A stretch of 64,000 nt of DNA from Heterobasidion occidentale (taxonomy: Eukaryota > Basidiomycota > Agaricomycetes > Russulales > Bondarzewiaceae): contig JBCAQO010000006.1 in NCBI GenBank assembly GCA_039111635.1, positions 868,001 through 932,000 on the forward strand, read 5' to 3'. Position numbers and translations under genes: made by a program. Positions within the stretch are counted from its first letter, which is position 1; each line of letters opens with the position of its first letter. Under the pieces are notes generated by a model. That model saw only the letters and a list, made by a program, of their open reading frames with translations. It searched no databases and was not told where the DNA came from. Positions 25,121-35,316 of this stretch are shown piece by piece.

Positions 25121-26302
25121 CTAGGCGTATTCACACTCCCACACTGCAATCAGCTCTGACACCACTTCTTCGGACACGTCTTTCCACCCTTCTTCCTTCT
25201 CCTTTTCAAAGGTGCTCTCCGACACGATATCGAACCGATTGCCGGCCCATATTCCACGGTGAAGATCGTCCTTCTTTTCTGTGTATTGCATGGAACAAGA
25301 GCCGTCGGAAGACCAAGCGGTGCGCAGGACCACCGCCTCGCTAAGACCAACGCGTTGCAACTCAGACGTGACCTCGGTTCCGGGGTGTTCTTCGGAATAA
25401 CGAGCCTTGAATTCTTGCAGTGTCTTGCTGTGCACGTACTCGCGGCGAGATAGATTGCGAAGGATCCTGCGCTCCTCTCCACGGGCGGAAGGGACGCGCA
25501 CCCCGTATATGTGTTGCGCGAGGTCAGGCGTTGTGAGAGTCCTGAACAGCCAATAAAAATTCCCCGGTATGCGCCAGTCGTATTTTAATCCGGACAACCG
25601 CAGTTCGATGATTGACTTGGTCAAGGACTCGACGGGTCCGCCCAAGAGGCGGTGCAAAACGCTTCTCGTGCCCTCCGAGTCCTCGTCCCAGTCCTCGTCC
25701 CAGTCCTCGTCCTCGTTGTCGTTGTCGTCTTTGTTGCCTTCCTCTCTGTCATTCTCGTTGTCTCCCTCGTTGTCGTGCAGGTCGTCGTCCGCATTATTGT
25801 CCGACTCGACGTGACGAGCTTTCCACCTGTCGAGCTTAGCCTTCTCCGCGTCCGTGAGCTCAAGGGTATCCGGGATGTCGAAGGGGTCGCAGTTGTCGCC
25901 GAGACAGATGATACGATCACCGCCCCAATAGGCCATGGAAAGGAAGCGGGAGGAGATGTGCTTCCGGCCGATCTGCCAATGCCGGCGACAAGTCAAGGCA
26001 AGCATAATAACATCGAGGTAGTCAGAAATGTGATCGTTGATGCAATGAATGAGCTCAGAGGAGAGCAGGGAGAAGTAAGCGGTGGGTGGTACCACGGGCT
26101 TGATAAGTTCCGTGTTGGAGCAAGCGAGCTCATGACCGGCGATGCTTGCGACATTCTCAAGTTGCTTGCTGCGTTTGGACGGACGTGCGTGTTCAAAGCC
26201 CTCTACGGTAAATTCGGTAATACCAGCATCAACATCATCATCGCTGTCGTGTGTTGACTTCTTGATGTCCAATTTGACTTTTTCAAGCTGAGAAGCAATC
26301 AT
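25121..26302 (-). CDS. F-box-like hypothetical protein
   Basis: Single exon, about 393 aa. The first ATG in frame is at 26302 (MIASQLEKVKLDI); the open frame begins a little upstream at a GTG. Residues near 80-125 (YFSLLSSELIHCINDHISDYLDVIMLALTCRRHW) have the spacing of an F-box, which would bind Skp1 in an SCF ubiquitin ligase. A very acidic Asp/Glu/Asn tract (about 25700-25830) follows, then a conserved-looking C-terminal domain with YDWRIPGNFYWLF and SELIAVWECEYA. Agaricomycetes carry many such lineage-specific F-box-like proteins. No substrate-binding repeats are evident. Function unknown. Confidence 0.7.
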   Translation of the reverse strand: MIASQLEKVKLDIKKSTHDSDDDVDAGITEFTVEGFEHARPSKRSKQLENVASIAGHELACSNTELIKPVVPPTAYFSLLSSELIHCINDHISDYLDVIMLALTCRRHWQIGRKHISSRFLSMAYWGGDRIICLGDNCDPFDIPDTLELTDAEKAKLDRWKARHVESDNNADDDLHDNEGDNENDREEGNKDDNDNEDEDWDEDWDEDSEGTRSVLHRLLGGPVESLTKSIIELRLSGLKYDWRIPGNFYWLFRTLTTPDLAQHIYGVRVPSARGEERRILRNLSRREYVHSKTLQEFKARYSEEHPGTEVTSELQRVGLSEAVVLRTAWSSDGSCSMQYTEKKDDLHRGIWAGNRFDIVSESTFEKEKEEGWKDVSEEVVSELIAVWECEYA

Positions 26303-26916
26303 CGACAACGTCACGAATCATGATTAGACAGAAAAAAGTCTGAGCCTCACATCTTCCAAATCGGCGAGCCAGAATGCGTGGCGGTCAAGGAACCGCCGTT
26401 CCAAAACCGACGAACTTCCGTCCAAAAAACCATCACCAAGTCCGAAGATGCAAACCGTCTGGCGCTTATCGAGGCTACAGATATACCAATACTGACCCAT
26501 TGGCAGGAGTGAAGAAAGGGAGAGAAAGCGAGCGAAAAGACTAAGATATTTAAACCATTCGATCTCGCCGATGTTGCCGAAGGAAGTCGCGGAACCTTGT
26601 GAGTCATGTGAGAATTGACGAGGATGACTTGTATCGACTCGTATTTCTTGTTTTGTCGCGCACCGACCGCTACCGACCAGAAATCGCTGCTTGTTTCATC
26701 ATTCAACCAGTATACAAGAAAATCCGTGCAAATGCGACAAGCAACAGAAGAAGTAACAGGGTTCGTCATAAGTCCATGAAGTTCCAGCAAACACTGTCCC
26801 ATGTGGTCAAAAAGAGATAAAACGAGTGTATCGTACAAACACAGATGCGGGGCGGTCAAAGGCACATACGAAAACTAAGATTACGATTGGTTGAATACAG
26901 TCATAGAACTTTGCTT
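26303..26916. other. Intergenic region between F-box-like and BTB genes
   Basis: 614 bp. A minus-strand open frame of 172 codons (26347-26865) has no recognisable domain and would crowd the F-box gene promoter; I do not call it. Confidence 0.4.
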
Positions 26917-28948
26917 TTATGTTGCATCACGATTGCGCGGAGGCCGCGGCGCAGGATTCTCGGGTCTAAGTGAGCAGTACAAGAAATGGCGGCGTGGGCC
27001 CGCGACACCCGCGACTGCGGCGACGCGTGCGCCGAGGGGAGCTGTGTCAGTGCCGCTCCCGCGCACGCCAAGGGTGAACATCCGGTCAAAGACTATCACA
27101 GGAGCGGGAGACCGCGACAATCAGCTCATGGCCTAGCGAGGAACAAGGGACGCACGTGTTGCTATGAAGGCCTTGGCTGTTGACTGACATGCTAGGTGAG
27201 AGAGTGCGAGGGGTGGGCTGATGCCTTCAAGGGTGCGCAGGTACCGGAAAACCATAGAGGGTTGACATGGTCCGAAGCGGAAGACAGCTTGGTAGGCCTG
27301 ACGCCATTTTTCTTCGAGGAGGCGCGCGCAGGACGCGGGGTCCGAGCAAGAAGAGCACTGGTGGATGTGAGTGCTGAGAGGAAAATAAAGGCAGGAGTCG
27401 CAGAACGCACGCATTCGTATTCTTTGGCGATCTGGATCAGGCCGAGCTTCAATACTCGCTCAAGGAACCAGGTGCGACTGTAGGGAAGGTTGCCAGTCAA
27501 GGAAAATCATATTTCGAGCTGAGTGGAATGGACTCATACCGGCGCTCAAGTCTGAGGAGCGTCTCGCTGCTAAGCGTGCTCAACTCGTGTTCTGACCACC
27601 CGCCTGGGTTGTCGAGTACAAAGCGGGAGCTCTCGCGGTACAGTTCTTCCTCTTCAAAGAGCTCTGCGATGCGCATGGCCTTGATAGGTCGCCCCGCAGC
27701 GTGCGTGAGCAAGAAGTTGAGACACTTTCGCTGAAGGGACGGGACGCAGAGTTTGTGTGCAATGTTCATGAGACCCTCAACGTTGTTCCATGTGATAGTG
27801 CATTCCATGCTATCATAAAGTTGATCAGTATGTCTCGAAAGCTCAGCTCAAAATGTGCATCGTGATCCTTACCCAGGATACACGAAATGGAGGAAGTCAT
27901 GGAAGGTGCTCGCCTGTTGTCGAAATTGAGGCCGAGGTTGTACACAAGGCTGGTAATATAGCACAGACCTTCTCTTCCTTGAGAACGATTACAGCGTCGG
28001 GGCCGTTCACCTTCTGACGGCGTCGAACGGCGGCCTCCGTAGCACCCTTTTTCCAAGAGAGGCGGACAGTTTGTCCATTTTTCGCTCTCGCCTTGCCCTT
28101 CTCATTCGCTTTCGGAGGCTCCGGAGGGACAAACTCCGTAGGCCTCGGGCTGCCGCCTTGCAGCTTATCCAAACTCTCTTTTCTCGCTGTTTCCTTTTCC
28201 TCTGGCTGTACTTCAACCACAACTTTCGTCGCGCTCGCTCTGTTACCACGTGCTTTCATCGTTCCAAGTTTCTTCTTCGGTTCGGCATTCATCTCAACGT
28301 TGGGGTGCTCGTCGTCTTGAGTTAGAAGCATGGCCTGGGACGAATCGCTCGCCTCCGCATCGCTCGATTCGCCAAGGTCAATGTCCAATTCCTCCGGATC
28401 GATGTCGGGGTCCATGGGCGCAAAGGTCATCTCTGTGGGTGCATCAGAGCGTCGCTTGTCGCCCAGAACGACAGGGGGCTGAGAGATGGTAATGACGGAA
28501 GACATGGATGCCGGGCGTCCAGTTTCTGCCCAGTCTCCGCTCAGTGCGGCCTGGAAGAATGGGGACGCAAAATACAACACTTCTTTGTGTGCCCTGCGTC
28601 ATGGTTGCCCGTGTCAGCAGTGGTTCTGGAAGAGCTGTGGCATTCACGAGACTGGGAGACATACCAGAACGTCGTACTCTCTACGACAATCTTGACTGTC
28701 CCTGGAAATTCATGCCGCTTGGTGAACGTCTTATCAACGTCTATGGGATCCTCGGAATCGACAATGCTAAGCTCGGATATGAGGTCGTCTGTATCGCATC
28801 CTTCGAGAAACCATGGAGGAGAACCTGTGGACCTGAATATCCCTGCTGCAGCTGCGTGCGTCTCTGTGGGGGAGCTGAGGGAGGCGGAGGGGTTGTGAGT
28901 GCCTCGAGAACTTCTGGCGATTAAGATATGAGACGGGTTGGTCATCAT
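26917..28948 (-). CDS. BTB/POZ-domain protein with a long insert inside the BTB fold
   Basis: First in-frame ATG is 28948; stop 26917-26919. The BTB begins TVKIVVESTTFWAHKEVLYF and FFQAALSG (joined across an intron near 28600-28665), continues ASMSSVITISQPP, then is interrupted by roughly 165 charged, disordered residues before resuming with STFHDFLHFVYPG and GLMNIAHKLCVPSLQRKCLNFLL. The C-terminal part has CSDPASCARLLEEKWRQAY, FRYLRTLEG and, after a further intron (about 27088-27140), FIATLFDRMFTLGVRGS and GPRRHFLYCSLRP. That last exon is supported because the splice restores frame exactly. Such BTB proteins may be cullin-3 adaptors or chromatin-linked; the role is unknown. Confidence 0.8.
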
Positions 28949-29081
28949 CGCACTCGATGGCTCCAATCGAGCTGTCCCGGTCGACACTGCCGTTGCAGAG
29001 GAGGCCTCGCACGGCAACGACGCAGCTCTTGGTGACACATGCTGCACTGGTCGTTATACATGCTTAGTGTTGAGTTGATAC

Positions 29082-29160
29082 GGCGCTATAGTGTAGTGGT
29101 TATCACTCAGGATTCTGATTTAAATTTCCTGGAACCCAGGTTCGAGCCCTGGTAGCGCCT
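29082..29160 (+). tRNA. tRNA-Gln (anticodon CTG), with a 7-nt intron
   Basis: Folds as a standard cloverleaf: acceptor stem GGCGCTA / TAGCGCC, fully paired, with discriminator T at 29160; D arm GTGT-TCAC; anticodon stem CAGGA / TCCTG; T arm CCAGG-TTCGAGC-CCTGG. The anticodon loop starts TTCTGA, giving anticodon CTG at 29115-29117. The loop is seven bases too long, fitting an intron (29119-29125, AT-only) at the canonical site after position 37. The 5' half resembles yeast tRNA-Gln. Internal A box and B box (GGTTCGAGCCC) are present; a short T run follows at about 29180. Confidence 0.93.
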
Positions 29161-29337
29161 TCGTAAATAATTGGCATCAGTTTTTGACTTGCTTGCCCTT
29201 GGATTTTCTTTGTGTGAGTGGTTCATATACTACACAAACTTTGAGATGTCTGGATTGTACTTAGCCGTTAGGAAACGGGCGCATCCTGTATCCGCTACAT
29301 CTGGTTTGGGCGGTTGGAACAACATAACGGACGCTAG

Positions 29338-29720
29338 CTAGCGGCACCCACAATCATCACCGGACCAGTATCCAACATGGCCTGCAGGTTCGCCGCTACG
29401 GTTTCCCAAAAAGATATTCGCCCCACGCTCAACATGGTTGCCCCATCTGACCGGCACGTCCTGCCTCTCTCGCTCTGTTCTCGGCGTAGCATCTCCGACC
29501 GTGCACAGCTCCGGACCCTCACTCGAAGGCGTGCGGGTGAAGCTCAGTCGTACAGCGACGTGACAGACAACGATCCTCAATAACGGCGACCCACATATGC
29601 TGTTTTGTTATTTTCCACCGCCCACTTTCGGAATGCAATCTGACCATCGTGTCTGGTAGTTGAAAGAGTCTCACCTTAAAATACGAGCCGTTCCTCCAGA
29701 GCTAGATTCCGATGGATATC
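29338..29720 (+). pseudogene. Relic of an aspartic protease gene (promoter, exon 1, intron 1, start of exon 2)
   Basis: The plus strand here aligns by eye with the minus strand of the aspartic protease gene (about 59490-59920). The match starts in the upstream region (GCGGCACCCA, then CCAGTATCCAA), continues through the start codon (ATG at 29434), into the signal-peptide exon with MVAPSDRHVLPLSLC against MVVPSYRHVLPLTLC, and includes AACGGCGAC. It then matches inside the first intron (ACTTTCGGAATGC) and the start of exon 2 (GTTCCTCCAG). A small deletion after the signal peptide core shifts the frame and the open frame ends at 29583. Retained intron sequence means it was copied as DNA. It fades out near 29720. 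Confidence 0.8.
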
Positions 29721-29992
29721 GTGCTGTACATCGGCTATAGCACGACATACTGTAGATTTACGGGTGTGACCCATATGTCATAGTTACTTGGACTTGAGGG
29801 CTTGCGAATTACAGTGTAGCAACTTCGGCTGGGTAAGATACGTTGGACTAATCGTTGATGAGGTGTGCTCGAGAAAAACCGATCCGCGTCCAAGGCATCG
29901 CACGGGAAGGCTATCACTGTGCGCTGTTCGTGAGAGCTCCAAGGTATGCAATGGCAGGTCATGATCATAGCAAGGCTGTACGAACGATCATG

Positions 29993-31305
29993 TCAAATTT
30001 TCTTCTTCGCCTTCTTGACCGCGACCTCTCCCTCCCCAGCTTGCTTCTCCTTTTCCCTCCGTTTTCGCTTTCTCTCTTCCTTTCTCTCCGCTTTCTCCCT
30101 TGCTTCGCGCTCCTTTTGCGCCTTTTTCTCTGCCTCGTCGCTGAGCCGGCCGAGCTGTGCGAAAGCGTCGATGGCCCCGCCTTCTTCTTCATCGCCGCTC
30201 GCATCGTTCTCGTCTCCTTGGGCTTGAGGAGACGGCGATCGCGCAGTTTGAGGTTCCTCATGTACAGCAGAGTGTGAAATATGAGCAGGGGAGAAGGGTT
30301 CTGGCTGGATAGAGCCGAGAACGGAAAGCATTTGGTTCGCGATCGTGAGACTGGAATTGGAGGGCTGTGAGCACCTCCTTAAGCGGACTCAGAGACTTTG
30401 CGATGCGTACCCAACAACCGTAAACTCCAAACGTCCCTCCTCACCACCCAGTCGATCACCAGTGACTTTATGGATCCACCTTCCGCCCCGTTCCACATCT
30501 TCCGAGGGGCGCGCGTCTCCTGAATCCTCTCTGTCCTGGGCATTCACTGTCTCTGCTCCTGTGCCAAATTCTGGGTCATTCTCGGCCGGCCCATGTTCAA
30601 ACTCCCACTCGTCAGTTGGAATATGGTGCCGAGGTATAGATACATTGAATGTCCGATGCACAAGCAGCGATATGTGGTCAGGGGAACAGAGGTTGATTTT
30701 CCCGGCTACCGTTGAATGCGGGCATAAGAATATGAACGGCGTGCACGAAGTCACCGAGACGAGATACGCACATAGCTTCATCCCCAGCTCTGGCCGCCAT
30801 ATCGTCGCCTCAAACCCAACGTTGCATATCGCAAATGGGCTGTCGGCCTGTATCCGCCCGACCTTATCGAGGAACTGCAGATTCGAGTGCGCAAGCACGA
30901 CGCCGCGCAGGGCTGGGATATATCTACACAGGCGTTATGCGACGCGTGCGTGGAGCCTGAATGTTCGCTCCTCATTCGCTCGGGAAGGTATGCGCGGTAC
31001 TGGACGCACCGCATGATCATCGAGTCGAGCATTTCTTCTGCGCCCTCGCGCGGCTTGCTCGCGAACACGGGGGAGAGGGCAAGCACCACAGAAGCCTTGA
31101 CGGCGCAGAACTCGCCCTCGGGGCCCTCGTGCGCGTCAGCCTTAGCCTTCCCCTTGCCTTTGGATCGCTCCTTTTTCTCCTTTTTATCTTTGTGTCTCTT
31201 CTCAGTGCTGTCCTCGCGACGGGCTTTTTTGGACGTACTGCCGACGGCCGTGGGGTCGGGGACGTCTTTTCGTTTAGGGGCGTGTGCTGTCGTGTGCTGA
31301 GACAT
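29993..31305 (-). CDS. RPA43: RNA polymerase I subunit RPA43
   Basis: ATG at 31305 (MSQHTTAHAPKRKD), stop at 29993. A lysine-rich start is followed by ASVVLALSPVFASKP, EEMLDSMIMR, YIPALRGVVLAHSNLQFL, PFAICNVGFEATIWRPELGMKL and GKINLCSPDHISLLVHRTFNVSIPRHHIP, the RPA43 pattern (an N-terminal Rpb7-like domain and an OB domain). The C-terminus is a highly charged Lys/Glu helix ending KKAKKKI, probably a nucleolar or nuclear signal. RPA43 forms the stalk with RPA14 and contacts Rrn3 for rDNA transcription initiation. Introns lie near 30890-31005 and 30330-30400. It is divergent from PAM16, with 181 bp between ATGs. Confidence 0.9.
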
Positions 31306-31486
31306 GGCGACGGGTTTGTTTTGAGTGTATGGATATTATCTTGTGGGGTGCCGATGTCAATTCCGCGGTGTGCTTTTGGAGTGCTTGTGCAAGTGAATTC
31401 GGAGGAAATTTTGGCCTTTCTCACGCACCCGACCGCGGCCTCAGTACTACATCTTCGTCACTCCTTACACCCGTAGGGCCTCTGCC
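31306..31486. promoter_or_regulatory. 181-bp divergent promoter, RPA43 / PAM16
   Basis: Compact region between two divergent start codons, one for nucleolar transcription and one for mitochondrial import. No specific element identified. Confidence 0.45.
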
Positions 31487-32171
31487 ATGGTATGCGCTTT
31501 TCATAACATTCGTTGTGTAGCATCTGACTGGATGGTCTCTACGTAGTCAGCCCCAAAAATTATTATCCAGATCCTCATCACTGGCACGCAGATATTCGGC
31601 AAGGCCCTGTTCGAGGCGGGGAAACAGGCCGTCAAAAGTACGCTCTGCATGCTCTCGTCTCGCTCGTTCTATGCCGCGGTCCTGACCCACTCTTACTTCG
31701 GCGCAGACGCAAAACACCGGCCAGATGGGTCAATCGGTGGCGACGTGGCGGGCGTCGGCAACGCCAAGTCGGGCTCGCTGACGGATCGTCTTACGCGGGA
31801 CCATAGGATGACGCTCGACGAGGCGCATCTCATCCTGAACGTCAAGCGAAACGAGGCGATGGAGCAAATCATGCGCGTGCGTTCCATCTTTCACACAACT
31901 CTCGCCCTCCGCGCACGGTGATTCACGACCCGCGTCCGCACAGAATTACGAGCATCTTTACAAAGCGAATTCCCCACCCGCTGCGCCACCAAAATCGACA
32001 CCCGGCACACGAGGAGCTGCGCCCCCTTCATATTCGCACTACATCCAGTCGAAGGTCGTCCGCGCGCGCGAACGAATCGAGGCCGAGCTCAAAGTCGCAG
32101 AGGAGCCGCCCACCACGCCCCCACCGCCATCCGAGCCCGGGCCCAGTGCCGGCGCGCAGTCGTCCAGTTGA
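31487..32171 (+). CDS. PAM16: Mitochondrial import motor subunit PAM16 (TIM16)
   Basis: Coding exons 31487-31489, 31547-31637, 31707-31876 and 31944-32171. The first is the ATG only; splicing joins it to TCAGCC, giving MSAPKIIIQILITGTQIFGKALFEAGKQAVK, with the first helix typical of PAM16. Then come NAKHRPDG, GSLTDRLTRDHRMTLDEAHLILNV and MRNYEHLYKAN, the degenerate J-like domain that lacks the HPD motif; this is expected, because PAM16 binds PAM18 and restrains it. The Pro/Ser-rich C-terminus ends at TGA 32169-32171. It acts at the matrix face of the TIM23 channel. All four junctions keep frame. Confidence 0.93.
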
Positions 32172-33693
32172 CCGACGGGCTCACTGAATGGATGCTAGAG
32201 GTGGGTGTAGGTTGGCGTGGTCTAGTTGGAAGGGCGCTGGGCTCGCTTTCTCATATTTGTATTGAGGTAATGACTCCTGTATTTTCGCTGTGATTTGCTT
32301 CGTTGGATATAATCCCCGTTCAGATATAGATCGCCATGGCGTTGTCGAGATGGAGGGAGCCGGCGCACTCAGCTACGTGATGTCATCGCGTCTTGTTACT
32401 CTCCGATCCTTCCCTTGACATACACATATTCTTCGCCAATGCCAACGTCAGCTCAACAGTAGAAAGCAAAGTATGCTCATGAGCTTCAGAACTCGTTTTG
32501 CGAGCACATCAGCCTGAGGGGGTCTGCTCCGTGTAGCAGCGGCAAGTTTGTACACACCTTGTTCAGCGCATTTGCCTCGTCGTATTCGCCTTGCTAGGTG
32601 GGTCACCTGCACGGCCTAGACGCTATACACGATTGACTTACTACGTCAGCTCTCGTGGACCGACCATAGACTGCAGTCCACGCCCTATCGCAAGCACGAG
32701 AACTCAAGCGCTCAAGCGTCCAACAGGTTGCAGAGCTATGCGTATGAAATCGGGGCATGCGATGGTACTCCGAGAAAACTGCGGTGATCGAGTGATTTTA
32801 TATTTCGTGAATAGTAGGACACAAGCATGTGCGAACGTGCTGCAAGTCCTTGTCGCGGCACCGCGCTTATCGTGTCATCGAGGCAAAGCACGAGGCACGA
32901 GGGGATGTTTGGTATTATCCTGAATGCCAAGGAACCTGTCAATTATCTGTTGATCAAGTGGGCGCATCTGTTGCTGTTGCTGTTGCTGCAGATTGTTGCG
33001 AGGTCGCAGACGCCAGCCCATAGAACCGCGCTCGATGCGAGGTGTCGGGTGCAGACAACATCCAGATTCCCAGACTCGAGAGGCGCCTGCCATCTGATTG
33101 GTGCCGGTCGCGGGCTCGCGGTAGCTCCGCTGTATGGACCTAGAACAATGATCTGCTATCGAGGAATGGAAGAAGGGACGAGGGAACAGCTGGAACGGGT
33201 CGGGACGGGGCCTGCGGGAACGGGGTTGGACATAAAAGGAGACGGGAGAGGAGTGGAACAGCGGCATCCCTCGTGAGTGGCTCCTGTATTTTCAATCCAT
33301 GTGCTGAGCGGTCCAGCGGGCGCTGATAGGCAACGTTAGGATTAGCCAACAAAATGAATGGAAACATGGATTCGCAGGTATGCCGGAGGATCGCGTTTTT
33401 GTAGAATGTTGTTTCGTGTGCGCAGCAGCACGAGCAGACCTGAAGCCGCAAGAAGACGCTGGCGAGCGGCTAGGAACATCCCCCGATAGACGTACGAACA
33501 GGCCACAAAGTGCCTGACGTCAACCTGCGCCGAGTGCTCGGGTCCACGGGAGACTGTAAATCCAGCCCGAGACATTTACGAGCGCCGTCTCTGTCTTCAA
33601 AAGCCGCACACGCGCCCGTCTCCGCGTTCGTATCTCGCACCCTCCTTTCTACGACGTCTCCTCGTTCCGCTCCTTCCTGCGGCGCCGTCTGCA
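32172..33693. other. Intergenic region upstream of the 7TM receptor
   Basis: About 1.5 kb. Open frames up to 149 codons on both strands overlap one another and carry no motif. A short CTGTTGCTGTTGCTG-type repeat lies near 32968-32990. Probably the receptor promoter. Confidence 0.45.
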
Positions 33694-35316
33694 ATGTCGA
33701 CTGTGCCCCCAGGCATCGTGTGCACAGCAGAGGAATACGCCCTCTCTCTCTCCACAGATGAAAACCCCTATCCGACCATCACATGCCTCACTCACGGACA
33801 GAATATTGGCGTCCTGGTGAGTCAGTCACGACGGCTCGCTGTACGCATAGCTAAAGCAACATCTTCCTGTCTACTGCGCGCGTGCCTTCAGCTCACTGTA
33901 GAGGCTGCACTGATCTCCCTGTGCTCGGTTGCATTTCTCTTCATGCTCATTATCGTACGTTTCCCTTTTATCAACTCACCGACGGTTTATCAATCGATGT
34001 CACTCTGGCAGAGGAATGTCTACAGACATTGGACACAAGTGCCATGGAACAAGTGGAGACTTCTACAAGAGCCTATGGACATTTTCATGGCACGTCGTGA
34101 TCTCTTCGCGCTGGACTGTCATTGAATTCGATGTCTCTAGATGTCGCTCTTTTGCTCTGACTTTCTACAAGCGTTTGGAATGGTCATGAACATCAATGGG
34201 TGCATGAGGCCAAGTTGTATAGCGGGGGTTACTGTACCGCGCAGGGTATGTCTCATCTCTGTTTGCCGATTCACTGTTCCGAGCCCAGCGTCATCTTTAG
34301 GCGCCATACAGCAACTCGGCGAGACAGGCGTGGCGATGGCTACTTTCGTACGTATACGATCTACATCTTTGAGTCCGAACAGCCTTTTGACCCCCCTCTC
34401 GTGGACAGGCGATATCCGTGCACACGTTCATCGCAGTCATGTGGCGGAAGGGCACGCACTCCCGACTCGCAGCCTTCTGCGTCGTGGGGTTCATTGGCTC
34501 TTCGTCTGTCTTTTCGTCGGGTTAGGCGTCGGACTGCACCGTTCGCCAGGCGACCTCTACGATGTTCCCACACCCGTGCGTCTCGTTCCCATATCTTGTT
34601 TATGCTCACTCATGCTTTGGATCGTGCATAGTTTTGGTGTTGGATCGGAGGCCGTTTCTTGGCGGAGCGCATCGCGGGCGAGTATTTCTGGCTCTGGCTC
34701 GCCCTGTGTACGTCCCTGCTCGTCTACGTCCCGCTCTATTTCTGGAGCCAGGGAAGGCTCTCCGTGGATCCCCACAAATGGTGGCGCTTCCGCATGCATA
34801 GGCCAATGGTAGTGGAGGACGCTGACGGCAGGAAACGCCGCGCGATGGCCATGCTGGCGTAAGTCCCGATCTCCCTGCCCTCGTCGCATCACAGCTGACA
34901 CCATCTGGCTACCTCCCGCTCTCAGGTACCCGCTCATCTACGCTATCCTCGTGCTCCCGCTGACCGTCGTCCGCTGGATCAACTTCGGCCTCGAGGCGCA
35001 CGGCACGGACGCCCCCTCCGTGTTCAACTTCATCGTCATCGTCGTCTTCTCGCTCTCCGGCGCGGCCAACGTCACGCTCCTGCTCACCACGCGCCCGCAG
35101 CTGCTCCTCTTCAGCAAGCCGAACGTCGTCGTTGTCGCCGAGGGCCGCGCGCCGTCGCCGAGCCCGATCCGCCGCGGGTCGAGCAAGCCGAGCCTCGGCG
35201 ACGGCAGCAGCCAAGAGCCGATGCAGCTCGGGCGCCTCAACGACGACATGGGCTGGAATCTGCCGTCGGGCCGGATGAGCGTCGCGTCGTCGTACATGAG
35301 CACCGATATGCCCTGA
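33694..35316 (+). CDS. Seven-transmembrane receptor, Git3/cAMP-receptor-like, with frame breaks
   Basis: ATG at 33694; stop ends at 35316. Seven hydrophobic helices can be traced: LTVEAALISLCSVAFLFMLI, a helix with FCSDFLQAFGMVMNI, AIQQLGETGVAMATF plus ISVHTFIAVMW, HWLFVCLFVGLGVGLH, AGEYFWLWLALCTSLLVYV, YPLIYAILVLPLTVVRW and FNFIVIVVFSLSGAANVTLL. A cysteine loop (YSGGYCTAQG) precedes helix 3. The order fits fungal Git3-type G-protein-coupled receptors for nutrients; the ligand is unknown. The cytoplasmic tail is Ser-rich with RRGSSKPS and RMSVASS. Two breaks: near 34193 (helix 2 into WVHEAKLY) and at the GGGG run 34486-34489 (helix 4), each restored by one extra base. One upstream junction, near 34090-34140, is also unresolved. 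Confidence 0.8.

Noticed and set aside
26347..26865. 172-codon minus-strand open frame
   Set aside because: Looked like an upstream exon of the F-box-like gene, but there is no conserved sequence and the F-box gene has its own ATG at 26302.
29338..29580. Minus-strand open frame of 80 codons next to the tRNA
   Set aside because: It is antisense to the protease relic; the similarity to the protease gene is on the other strand.
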